From: Lachnospiraceae bacterium UBA3386
GTDB lineage: Bacteria > Bacillota > Clostridia > Lachnospirales > Lachnospiraceae
NCBI GenBank assembly: GCA_002358875.1
Contig: DEPS01000019.1
Location: forward strand, 65,873 to 80,853
Length of the DNA: 14,981 bases
Direction of reading: 5' to 3'
Each line of letters begins with the position of its first letter. Within the stretch, counting starts at the first letter, position 1. The notes beneath the pieces were generated by a model. That model was not told the DNA's origin and did not search any database. It was given only the letters and a program-made list of their open reading frames with translations. Shown piece after piece: positions 1-6,517 of the stretch. Made by a program: the position numbers and the translations under genes.

Positions 1-49
1 CCACTTTATGTTCCGGAGAAGATGTTACGATACCGAATGCTTTTGCCAT
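1..49 (-). CDS. glgD: GlgD, ADP-glucose pyrophosphorylase-like subunit (5' end only)
   Basis: Only the first 16 codons are inside the window; the gene runs off the left edge. The reading begins MAKAFGIVTSSPEHKV, which resembles the opening of clostridial GlgD, the non-catalytic or regulatory partner of GlgC. The start ATG is preceded by a strong GGAGG in the 15-base gap after the glgC stop codon, so the two genes are almost certainly co-transcribed and probably coupled. The call rests mainly on position directly behind glgC, as the visible peptide is too short for family assignment by itself. Confidence 0.7.
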   Translation of the reverse strand, partial: MAKAFGIVTSSPEHKV

Positions 50-64
50 TGTTTTTTCCTCCCT

Positions 65-1201
65 TTACACGTCCTGCGCCTGGAGCAGGATCTCTTTGCT
101 GTCGGCGCTGCCGATGACGGCGCCGGCAGCGATCTTGACGTTATCTGCGACCAGCGTCCTGGTGACGACTGCGCCGTCCCCGACGACGACGCCCGGCATC
201 AGAACGGAATCAATGATCTGTGCGTCTTTGCCGACTGTCACGCCTGTGAAAATAACGGAGTTCTTGATCTTGCCGTCGATGCGGGATCCCTGCGTGATGT
301 AGGCGCGGTCGATCTCGGAATTGGGTCCGACATAGGCAGGAAGTCCCAGAAGACCGGAGGAATCCTCGGTATAGATCTTCCAGGTAGGATCGTCAAGGCT
401 CAGCTCGCAGTTGTCGTCAAGCAGATCCATGTTGGCTTCCCACAGGGAATCGATGGTTCCGACATCCTTCCAGTACCCCTCAAACTTGAAGGCAACAAGC
501 CTGTCGCCGCCGTTCAGGAGAGTCGGGATGACGTTCTTTCCGAAGTCGTGATCGGAGTTGGGATCGTCCATATCCTTGACCAGGATCTCACGGAGTCTCT
601 TCCAGGTGAAGATGTAGATGCCCATGGATGCAAGAGTGCTGCGAGGGTTCTTGGGCTTCTCCTCGAAATCGACGATGTTGTCCTGGTCATCAGTGATCAT
701 GATGCCGAAACGGCTCGCCTCTTCCATGGGGACAGGCATGACGGCGATGGTGGCTGCCGCGTCCTTCTCCTTGTGGCAGTCAAGCATCTTGTCGTAATTC
801 ATTTTATAGATATGGTCGCCGGAGAGGACCAGCAGGTACTCGGGATTGTAGCTGTCGATGAAGTCAATATTCTGGGAAATCGCATCGGCAGTGCCGCGGA
901 ATACCTCGAGACCGGAATCAGCCTTCTCACGGGGGGTAAGGACGAAAACACCGCTGTCCTTGGTATCAAGCCCCCAGAGACCTCCCTTTGCAACATAGCT
1001 GTTAAGAAGTACGGATTCATACTGGGTCAGAACGCCGACTACATCGACGCCGGAGTTGGCACAGTTGCTCAGGGGGAAATCGACGATGCGGTATTTTCCG
1101 CCATAGGACACTGCAGGCTTCGCCACTTTGTTGGTGAGGTCATGCAGACGACTTCCCCGGCCGCCGGCCAGGATCATTGCTAACATTTCGGTTTGTTTCA
1201 T
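65..1201 (-). CDS. glgC: Glucose-1-phosphate adenylyltransferase (ADP-glucose pyrophosphorylase)
   Basis: This enzyme makes ADP-glucose from glucose-1-phosphate and ATP, the committed step of bacterial glycogen synthesis in the cytoplasm. The 378-residue protein has the nucleotidyltransferase signature GGRGSRL at residues 13-19 with KPAV at 28-31, FPLSN at 42-46, FRGTADA at 101-107 and SGDHIY at 127-132, where D129 is the expected metal-binding catalytic Asp. The C-terminal third, roughly residues 285-378, has the hexapeptide-repeat pattern of a left-handed beta-helix. Length is normal for GlgC. An in-frame ATG at 1330 would add 43 residues, but these are not family-like; the start at 1201 has AGAGG just upstream and leads straight into the conserved N-terminus. 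It is the first gene of a glgCD operon. Confidence 0.95.
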   Translation of the reverse strand: MKQTEMLAMILAGGRGSRLHDLTNKVAKPAVSYGGKYRIVDFPLSNCANSGVDVVGVLTQYESVLLNSYVAKGGLWGLDTKDSGVFVLTPREKADSGLEVFRGTADAISQNIDFIDSYNPEYLLVLSGDHIYKMNYDKMLDCHKEKDAAATIAVMPVPMEEASRFGIMITDDQDNIVDFEEKPKNPRSTLASMGIYIFTWKRLREILVKDMDDPNSDHDFGKNVIPTLLNGGDRLVAFKFEGYWKDVGTIDSLWEANMDLLDDNCELSLDDPTWKIYTEDSSGLLGLPAYVGPNSEIDRAYITQGSRIDGKIKNSVIFTGVTVGKDAQIIDSVLMPGVVVGDGAVVTRTLVADNVKIAAGAVIGSADSKEILLQAQDV

Positions 1202-1323
1202 AATGAGTCCTCTCTTTCCTGGATAATAGCAACATGCAGAGGCTGAACAGTCACTTTTTACGGTGGACTGCGCCGCTTTCAGGATGTAATCCGTCCGGGC
1301 TTCGCCAGGTATCGGATTCAACT

Positions 1324-1359
1324 TATTCATATTGTACAGGATTTAAAGCACAAAGTAAA
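1324..1359 (-). promoter_or_regulatory. Candidate promoter for glgC
   Basis: On the minus strand, TTTACT (1359-1354) and TACAAT (1336-1331) are separated by 17 bases, a fair sigma-A type match. Transcription would begin near 1324 and give a leader of about 120 bases before glgC. I recognise no riboswitch in that leader. The rest of the 356-base gap between the divergent genes (1202-1557) is AT-rich with no convincing gene. Confidence 0.35.
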
Positions 1360-1500
1360 TAATCATTGTGACTTTGCATAATTTTTTTATTAATTCAAAA
1401 TGAGCTGTGCGGGCTTTTGGACCGGCCGGGAAATAAATCCATACTATGATTTCATATAAAATAATGGTATTATCAAAGAAACCGCAAAAGGGCAGAAGAA

Positions 1501-1529
1501 CTGTCAGAAAAATATGACTGCTGTCAGAA
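1501..1529 (+). promoter_or_regulatory. Direct repeat CTGTCAGAA x2, 20 bp apart, upstream of zinc-ribbon gene
   Basis: CTGTCAGAA occurs at 1501-1509 and again at 1521-1529. The 20-base period is about two helical turns, as is common for tandem regulator half-sites. It lies about 30 bases before the start codon of the zinc-ribbon/YARHG gene. Operator function is inference only. Confidence 0.3.
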
Positions 1530-1557
1530 CATTTTGAGAATAAAAAAGGAGTATTAT

Positions 1558-2508
1558 ATGCGAAAATGCAGATACTGCGGAATGCCCATGGAAGATGATG
1601 ATCTTTTCTGCACGCGCTGCGGAAAGCCCGTTGATACAGAAGCTGTTCAGGAAGGCTGTGAAGAGAAAGAGAACTTTAAGGATATACTGCCGGAGAAGGG
1701 CAGCAGAAAGCGTATCACCGCAGCTGCCGCGGCGGCGGTAATCCTGATCGTTTTTTTCATTGCAATCTCTAAAGGGTTTTCTGGCCGGGACCCGGCAGCA
1801 GGCGGGCAGCAGAACATTGCGCAGGCGGATGAAGGACCGGCAGCCCGGGAGAATAATAAAGAGGGGGAGAATACCGCCTCTTTGCAGGAAGCTTCGAAGG
1901 AGGCTCCCGGAGAGGATGATCTGAAGACCGGAGAAAGCAATAGCCGGGAGGAGATAAGCGGGATCGAGCAAATCAGTCCGGAACAGGAAGAACAAAAAAA
2001 GCAGGAGGAGCAGCAGAAACAGGAAGAACAAATAAAGCAGGAGGAGCAGCAGAAGCAGGAAGAACAAAAAAAGCAGGAGGAGCAAAAAAAGCAGGAGGAG
2101 CAGCAGAAGCAGGAAGAACAGGATATGCAGGCCATGCAGAATGATGATTCAGCGGGCGGCGCCGGAGATAACACCTATATTCTTCCCGGAAGCGACAGCA
2201 GGTATTATTCATGGGGCGATCTGGATGCTCTTGACAATGATACTCTTCAGATGGCTATCAATGAGCTCTACGCCAGGCACGGGAGACGTTTTGAGACGGA
2301 AAGTATCAGAACCTATTTTGAGAATAAATCATGGTATAAACCGTCTCTTGATCCTTCTGCGATCGACGGGAATGAGGATGTCTATTTTAACGAATATGAA
2401 AAGGCAAATTACCAGCTGCTGATCCAGGTCCGCGGTGCGCGCACGGCGCCGGCTCCGGTACAGGATAACGGGGAAGATAATGCTCAGACAGGCGATGTGG
2501 GAGACTGA
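1558..2508 (+). CDS. Membrane protein: zinc ribbon, KQEEQ repeat region and C-terminal YARHG domain
   Basis: The 316-residue protein has three visible parts. Residues 1-25 form a zinc ribbon (C4-x2-C7-x10-C18-x2-C21). Residues about 53-71 form one hydrophobic membrane segment with KR on its N-terminal side, which suggests a cytoplasmic ribbon and an exported C-terminus. A charged Glu/Gln-rich linker follows, containing seven KQEEQx hexapeptides (residues 148-189), probably helical or extended. Residues about 217-290 carry a YARHG domain, with LYARHGRRF at 237-245 and a conserved W/Y-rich stretch, a small extracellular domain of unknown role found in many Firmicutes envelope proteins. The start at 1558 is set by AAAGGAG six bases upstream; an earlier TTG at 1534 has no ribosome binding site. 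The next gene also encodes an anchored exported protein, so a shared envelope role is possible but unproven. Confidence 0.85.
   Translation: MRKCRYCGMPMEDDDLFCTRCGKPVDTEAVQEGCEEKENFKDILPEKGSRKRITAAAAAAVILIVFFIAISKGFSGRDPAAGGQQNIAQADEGPAARENNKEGENTASLQEASKEAPGEDDLKTGESNSREEISGIEQISPEQEEQKKQEEQQKQEEQIKQEEQQKQEEQKKQEEQKKQEEQQKQEEQDMQAMQNDDSAGGAGDNTYILPGSDSRYYSWGDLDALDNDTLQMAINELYARHGRRFETESIRTYFENKSWYKPSLDPSAIDGNEDVYFNEYEKANYQLLIQVRGARTAPAPVQDNGEDNAQTGDVGD
1999..2124 (+). repeat. 18-bp in-frame tandem repeat, seven units (KQEEQx)
   Basis: Seven consecutive 18-base units encode KQEEQ followed by Q, I, Q, K, K, Q and D, preceded by a partial unit at 1981-1998. Alternation of unit types suggests an older 36-base period. 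Such repeats can change number by slippage, which would lengthen or shorten the linker to the YARHG domain. Confidence 0.9.
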
Positions 2509-2520
2509 GCTTTAAACCGT

Positions 2521-2546
2521 ATTTGTGCCGCTTGCGCGGCCCAAAT
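2521..2546 (+). terminator. Hairpin just after the zinc-ribbon gene
   Basis: ATTTG-t-GCCGC, loop TTGC, GCGGC-c-CAAAT forms a ten-pair stem with one mismatch starting 12 bases after the stop codon. No U-run follows, so it is more likely an mRNA-stabilising or attenuating hairpin than a classical intrinsic terminator. Confidence 0.4.
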
Positions 2547-2550
2547 TGCC

Positions 2551-2640
2551 TGATCCCATCGGAGAATCCCGTTCCGGGCTTTCTCCGTCAAATGCGGAAC
2601 ATTTATTGAATGCCGCACTGATGTGCGTCATGGGGTATAA
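2551..2640. repeat. Structured intergenic repeat, copy A
   Basis: The element starts with TGATCCCATCG (2551-2561) and ends with TCATGGGGTATAA (2628-2640). A second element at 3777-3854 has the same left 11 bases and 11 of 13 matching right bases but a different interior. Copy A contains two hairpins: GGAGAA/TTCTCC with an inner CCCG/CGGG (2561-2586), and TGCGG-CATT/AATG-CCGCA (2593-2617). Its right edge supplies the GGGG ribosome binding site for the DUF3298 gene. Confidence 0.5.
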
Positions 2641-2645
2641 TTGTG

Positions 2646-3755
2646 ATGATAAAAAATAAAAGATGGATATTCGGGCTGCTCGGGGCGGTATTGATCGCTG
2701 CAGGTGCTTTTTGTTATTATTACAGCCTTCCTGAACAGAGGGCAGAGCGTCTTTATGTCAGGGCGGAAAATGCTATGCAGGAGCTTCGTTTTGAGGAGGC
2801 AGAGCAGATTTATGATGAAATACTTATGATCCTTCCTGAAGAAGAACCTGCTCTGAAAGGGAAAATCTCTGCACTATTCGGACGGGCGGATGCCCTTGCA
2901 GATTCGGCAGAGCTTTCAGACCGCACGGCTGCCTGTGGGCTTTACAGGGAGATAATTCAGATAGAAGAAGAACACGGATTCCCGGAAGAATCAGAGGGTG
3001 CAGGAGGATATGACGGAAACCGTGAAGATGGGGCGGCTGAAAAGCAGGATACCTTAAAAGAAGCAAATGCCAGGAAGAAGCTTACTGCTCTGGAAGAGAA
3101 GATCGCTGCAGCCTTTGAGTCCGTTTCTTTTGAGACAGTCAGACAGGATCGATCGGAAGCGGTCATGCGCCCGGACGGAACGGAGGTTCCGTTTATCTGG
3201 TATTATGATCTGGTCCAGGTCACCGACGATTCATATCCTTATTCCGAAAGGATAAACTCTGTACTAAGACAGCAGATGGACGCCTTTTTTTCCGGGAGCC
3301 TGCCCGGGAGCGATAAAAATCCTCCCGCGGCTGCCGCAGGGCAGTCAGGAGAGGATGATTACCGTGATTATGTGGGTGAAGCTGGCGTCTATTCAGAAAA
3401 CGGGCTTTTGAGCATCCGTATGGCGCATGTCAGGGCCCAGGGAAAAAGTATTGCAAATTACTATTGCGGGATGACGTTTCGTCTGTCTGACGCTGAGCCG
3501 CTTCTGCTCATGGATGTTGTAGGAAGAAACGGCCCGGGACTGAAAAAACTTGTTCAACGAAGACTATGGACATTTCTGAAGGAGCAGGGTTACCGCTCTG
3601 TTTCCAGGGATGATGTTGAAAAATATGTCGAGAGTACGGAACCGGAGGATTTTCAATTTTGTATACGAAATGACGGTGAAGTCTGTCTGGTCATAGATCA
3701 GCAGATTCCGTTTTTCTCATTTGCACAGGAAGTCCTTGAAATTCCCCTGGAATAA
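2646..3755 (+). CDS. Membrane-anchored DUF3298 (RsiV/PdaC-like) domain protein
   Basis: This 369-residue protein begins with MIKNKRW and a hydrophobic segment at about residues 8-25, a signal anchor that would place the rest outside the cell. Residues about 32-85 look like one TPR-like helical pair (RAENAMQELRFEEAEQIYDEIL). A charged low-complexity linker follows. From about residue 160 the sequence fits DUF3298: an N-terminal strand-rich part (RQDRSEAVMRPDG, IWYYDLVQV), a middle with LLLMDVV and a helix, and a closing IRNDGEVCLVID...FAQEVLEIPL motif. This is the same fold type as the C-terminal domains of the anti-sigma factor RsiV and the deacetylase PdaC. No sigma-binding or deacetylase domain is attached, so a peptidoglycan or ligand-sensing role is inference. 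GTG at 2643 is an equally placed alternative start. Confidence 0.8.
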   Translation: MIKNKRWIFGLLGAVLIAAGAFCYYYSLPEQRAERLYVRAENAMQELRFEEAEQIYDEILMILPEEEPALKGKISALFGRADALADSAELSDRTAACGLYREIIQIEEEHGFPEESEGAGGYDGNREDGAAEKQDTLKEANARKKLTALEEKIAAAFESVSFETVRQDRSEAVMRPDGTEVPFIWYYDLVQVTDDSYPYSERINSVLRQQMDAFFSGSLPGSDKNPPAAAAGQSGEDDYRDYVGEAGVYSENGLLSIRMAHVRAQGKSIANYYCGMTFRLSDAEPLLLMDVVGRNGPGLKKLVQRRLWTFLKEQGYRSVSRDDVEKYVESTEPEDFQFCIRNDGEVCLVIDQQIPFFSFAQEVLEIPLE

Positions 3756-3776
3756 ATAGTGCGTCACGCGCTTCGT

Positions 3777-3854
3777 TGATCCCATCGCCGTTTTCGCCTT
3801 CGCGAAAACGCCTCGGGATTCCTTCGTGCTTGTGCGCTGCGGCATCGGGTATAA
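3777..3854. repeat. Structured intergenic repeat, copy B
   Basis: It shares TGATCCCATCG (3777-3787) and a GCATCGGGTATAA right end (3842-3854) with copy A at 2551-2640. The interior has a perfect nine-pair hairpin: CGTTTTCGC, loop CTTC, GCGAAAACG (3789-3810). It fills the 100-base gap between two convergent genes and could act as a bidirectional transcription barrier, though no clear U-run follows the stem. Confidence 0.5.
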
Positions 3855-3857
3855 GTT

Positions 3858-5303
3858 TTATATTTCGTCCAGAATCCTGTCAAGAATTTCGATCGATCTC
3901 TGCTCGCTGTAGTAAAGATGATCCGGCATATTGGAAAAGAAGTCGATAAAGCAGGCGATGATGTCCGGTTCACGCAGAAAGAGACTGCTGAAGGTTCCAC
4001 AGCTGTTGGCAAACAGGAAGGAGGCGCAGCTGTCTTTGATCCAGATAAAGGATGATGAGGACAGCTCGCCGAAGCTCTCTGTGATAAGTCTGAAGCTGAT
4101 CCCGTATTTTTTTACCGTGTCCCGAAAGCGGCATATCAAAGAGACCCTGTCGTTTCTTTCGAAAGGCACAAACATATCTGATAAAAATTGGGGAAAAATT
4201 CCGTTATTCAGATAAGTACGGATCCCCTTCTCAGAAGCAAGTACGGTTATCGAGCGGGAAGAAAAATATATTCTGTTTCTTTCTTTTAATTCGAGTGAAA
4301 GATTAATAAAAAAATCACGCTCGGGAAGATCCTTCTTTACATATTTGGACAGCAGTTCTTTTGCCAAAAGAAAATTCATGCAGGGAAATGGATGGATCAG
4401 GACCGCGCTGTGGCTGGAATACCTTTTTTCCCTGTCGATCAGTACATTCCTGTAGTCAAATGTTTCTTTCGTCATCTGCATACAGGAATTAATAAGATTT
4501 GAAAAAATCTTATCTATAAGAGTTACGGACTCCGCATGACAAAGAAGGATCCCGTACTGAAGATCGTCAGAAAACTGCAGGGCATAACTTCCGGTCAGTA
4601 CGATACAGGGAAAAAAGGAATAATCCGGGTTTTCCTCCCTGTTTCCCGAATAGTAATAATACAGCTGATAATTTGGCAGCTGTTTAAAAAGAGGAATAAG
4701 GGAGCTGATCAGATTCAGGTTATTTACTGCGCTTTTGTCGGAATCGGGTCCCTTGTCAAGAGCGATCACATGCTGGATCTGAAAACTGTCCGTACAATTA
4801 ATACCTGCACAGAGAATCCTCAGAAGATTGGTGAACTGCTCTTTAGGCTGAAGACGAATGTGCAGAAAGCCGTTTTCTTTTTTCATTTCCTGCTGCAGGA
4901 TATAACCGCAGGCATTGAGTATCCTTCCTGTCCCGCTCAGGGCGACAGGGGAGGAGTCATTTTCCCTCAGAGAGAAGACGGTGGTCTTAAGCTCAGGTGC
5001 TGAAGGAACAGGGGGAGTTTTCAGGCAGGCCTTCAGGAATGACAGAGTATTCTTTCTCCTCCGGTAATTGTCAATACCTATTTCCGTGATTCTGTAGTTT
5101 TCCATCAAAAGAGAAGATTCTTCCGGGGAAAGCTTCAGAAATCCGCAGATATCTTTTACAAGGATTTCAGAAGAAGGCTTCCGGGTACCGTTGATGATTT
5201 TATACATCGTGGAACGGTCAATGCTGCAGTAAGAAGCCATCTGGGAAATATTGGCTCCTTTTTTTGCGACAAAGAAAGAGAGCTGTTTCGAAAAAACATT
5301 CAT
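3858..5303 (-). CDS. Large helix-turn-helix regulator with uncharacterised C-terminal region
   Basis: The 481-residue protein begins with a Cro/XRE-like helix-turn-helix at about residues 5-60: an initial helix (FSKQLSFFVAKKG), then ISQMASYCSIDRSTMYKIINGTRKP as the turn and recognition helix. About 420 further residues show no enzyme motif, membrane segment or repeat that I recognise; the segments look like a mixed alpha/beta sensor or effector region. The first ATG at 5354 has no ribosome binding site; ATG at 5303 has GGAGG and AAGG upstream and gives the HTH a normal N-terminus, so it is preferred. It is divergent from purO, with a palindrome between them, and converges on the DUF3298 gene. 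The composition is more AT-rich than the housekeeping genes to the right. DNA binding is likely; its target and signal are unknown. Confidence 0.75.
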   Translation of the reverse strand: MNVFSKQLSFFVAKKGANISQMASYCSIDRSTMYKIINGTRKPSSEILVKDICGFLKLSPEESSLLMENYRITEIGIDNYRRRKNTLSFLKACLKTPPVPSAPELKTTVFSLRENDSSPVALSGTGRILNACGYILQQEMKKENGFLHIRLQPKEQFTNLLRILCAGINCTDSFQIQHVIALDKGPDSDKSAVNNLNLISSLIPLFKQLPNYQLYYYYSGNREENPDYSFFPCIVLTGSYALQFSDDLQYGILLCHAESVTLIDKIFSNLINSCMQMTKETFDYRNVLIDREKRYSSHSAVLIHPFPCMNFLLAKELLSKYVKKDLPERDFFINLSLELKERNRIYFSSRSITVLASEKGIRTYLNNGIFPQFLSDMFVPFERNDRVSLICRFRDTVKKYGISFRLITESFGELSSSSFIWIKDSCASFLFANSCGTFSSLFLREPDIIACFIDFFSNMPDHLYYSEQRSIEILDRILDEI

Positions 5304-5407
5304 GTTGACCTTTGTCCTCCGTAATAGTCCTGCTATCCCGGTTTGTATGCTCATTTAAATGTGACAGCGAAACGGCTTTTTATTTGCCGATTATATTTAA
5401 AAACTTT

Positions 5408-5423
5408 AATGCGATAGCGCATT
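5408..5423. promoter_or_regulatory. Perfect 16-bp palindrome, candidate operator
   Basis: AATGCG-ATAG-CGCATT is a perfect inverted repeat (six-base arms, four-base centre). Its right arm overlaps the candidate -35 box of purO, a classic repressor position. A second, wider inverted pair, GCGATA (5411-5416) and TATCGC (5431-5436), sits 20 bases centre to centre over the same site. It lies between the HTH regulator gene and purO. Confidence 0.55.
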
Positions 5424-5449
5424 GACGTATTATCGCTTTATTATATTAT
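5422..5449 (+). promoter_or_regulatory. Candidate promoter for purO and the AICAR transformylase gene
   Basis: TTGACG (5422-5427) and TATTAT (5444-5449) are separated by 16 bases. Transcription would start near 5456 and leave a 5' leader of about 205 bases before purO. Confidence 0.55.
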
Positions 5450-5455
5450 CACACC

Positions 5456-5660
5456 AAAATAATACAGTAAACAGTATTGATTATAACAGGTAAGTTGAAA
5501 AAAAGGTGAAAGTCTTTTCCGATTCCCGGGTTAAGACCGGCTGCAACGACATTCTGAAGCTGATCAGCTGCAAAAAACAATTGAAAGAAAAGAATAAATC
5601 TGGTAACATGTTTCACTACGTTGATGGCGTTTAGTTAATTAGGTAAAGAGAGGAAAAGAA
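5456..5660 (+). promoter_or_regulatory. Long gene-free leader upstream of purO
   Basis: The predicted leader contains an inverted pair AATAC/GTATT near its start, CCCGGG at 5525-5530, a 12-base palindrome AGCTGATCAGCT (5558-5569), and GCTGCAA twice (5540-5546 and 5567-5573). I could not match it to the ZTP, purine, PRPP or ppGpp riboswitch consensus, and I see no short leader peptide with a good ribosome binding site. Its role, if any, is unknown. Confidence 0.3.
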
Positions 5661-6380
5661 ATGGCAGATCTGGAAAAGATTTTGAGAGAAGTAAGTTATC
5701 CTGGAAGAGGAATCGTCATCGGAAGGAGCGCGGACGGCAGAAAAGCTGTAATTGCTTATTTTATTATGGGCAGGAGCTCGAACAGCCGCAACAGGATTTT
5801 CGTCGAAGAGGGAAACGGTATCCGCACCGAGGCTTTTGATCCTTCCAGGATGGAGGATCCGAGCCTGATCATCTATGCTCCCGTCCGTGTGCTTGGAAAT
5901 AAAACGATCGTCACCAACGGCGATCAGACTGATACCATCTATGAGGGACTTGACCGCCAGCTGACCTTTGAGCAGGCCCTGCGCAGCCGTGAGTTTGAGC
6001 CCGACGCACCCAACTATACGCCCAGGATTTCCGGCGTTCTGCATGTTGAGGGCGGAAATTACAATTTTGCCATGTCTATCCTTAAATCGGACGACGGAGA
6101 TCCGGCATCCTGCCTGAGGCAGACTTTTGCCTATGAGAAACCGGCTCCGGGACAGGGACGTTTTATCTCTACCTATCAGGGAGACGGAAATCCCCTTCCT
6201 TCCTTCGCAGGTGAGCCGGTGAAGCTCGTTTTTGATGACGCTTTTACAGCGGACATCGACACATTCGGAAGCCGTATCTGGGAAGCTCTCAATGAAGACA
6301 ACAAGGTATCCCTGTTTATCAGGTTTATTGATATTGAGACAGGAGCATACGAGAGCCGTATCTACAACAAAAATAAGTAA
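5661..6380 (+). CDS. purO: IMP cyclohydrolase, PurO type
   Basis: This enzyme closes the ring of FAICAR to give IMP, the last step of de novo purine synthesis. The 239-residue protein matches the PurO family first described in archaea: an N-terminal GRGIVIGRSADGRKAVIAYF segment (about residues 15-34), SSNSRNRIF (about 38-46) and the VTNGDQTD segment (near residue 90), which corresponds to the conserved SNGxxTD of archaeal PurO. It is unrelated to the MGS-like cyclohydrolase domain of bacterial PurH. AGAGAGG lies nine bases before the ATG. The next gene encodes an AICAR transformylase lacking a cyclohydrolase domain, so the two supply the two halves of PurH as separate proteins. A large antisense reading frame over this gene is taken as a shadow. 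Confidence 0.88.
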   Translation: MADLEKILREVSYPGRGIVIGRSADGRKAVIAYFIMGRSSNSRNRIFVEEGNGIRTEAFDPSRMEDPSLIIYAPVRVLGNKTIVTNGDQTDTIYEGLDRQLTFEQALRSREFEPDAPNYTPRISGVLHVEGGNYNFAMSILKSDDGDPASCLRQTFAYEKPAPGQGRFISTYQGDGNPLPSFAGEPVKLVFDDAFTADIDTFGSRIWEALNEDNKVSLFIRFIDIETGAYESRIYNKNK

Positions 6381-6408
6381 AGTTTTTTTAACGGGATACA
6401 CCGGTATA

Positions 6409-6507
6409 TTTTAAATGCTTTAAGGAACAGATTTATTAGTTTTATCAAGTTTTTTTACTGATTTTGAGAAGTGTTTTTATTGTTTTTGCGAAGCATTTTT
6501 AAAAGGA
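6409..6507 (+). promoter_or_regulatory. T-rich spacer with long-range pairing near the transformylase ribosome binding site
   Basis: In the 137-base gap between purO and the next gene, AAATGCTT (6413-6420) is complementary to AAGCATTT (6491-6498). If TTTT (6409-6412) also pairs with AAAA (6501-6504), the stem touches the AAAAGGAG ribosome binding site. Several T-runs lie in between. A regulatory effect on translation is inference. Confidence 0.25.
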
Positions 6508-6517
6508 GATAATTTTT

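Noticed and set aside
8..1183. 391-codon frame antisense to glgC
   Set aside because: Composition mirrors glgC codon usage; no family signature or ribosome binding site, and glgC is unmistakable.
1504..2174. Leu-rich and Cys/Ser-rich frames antisense to the zinc-ribbon gene
   Set aside because: Artefacts of reading the KQEEQ repeat on the other strand.
5631..6401. 256-codon frame antisense to purO
   Set aside because: No recognisable domain; purO on the plus strand has family motifs and a good ribosome binding site.
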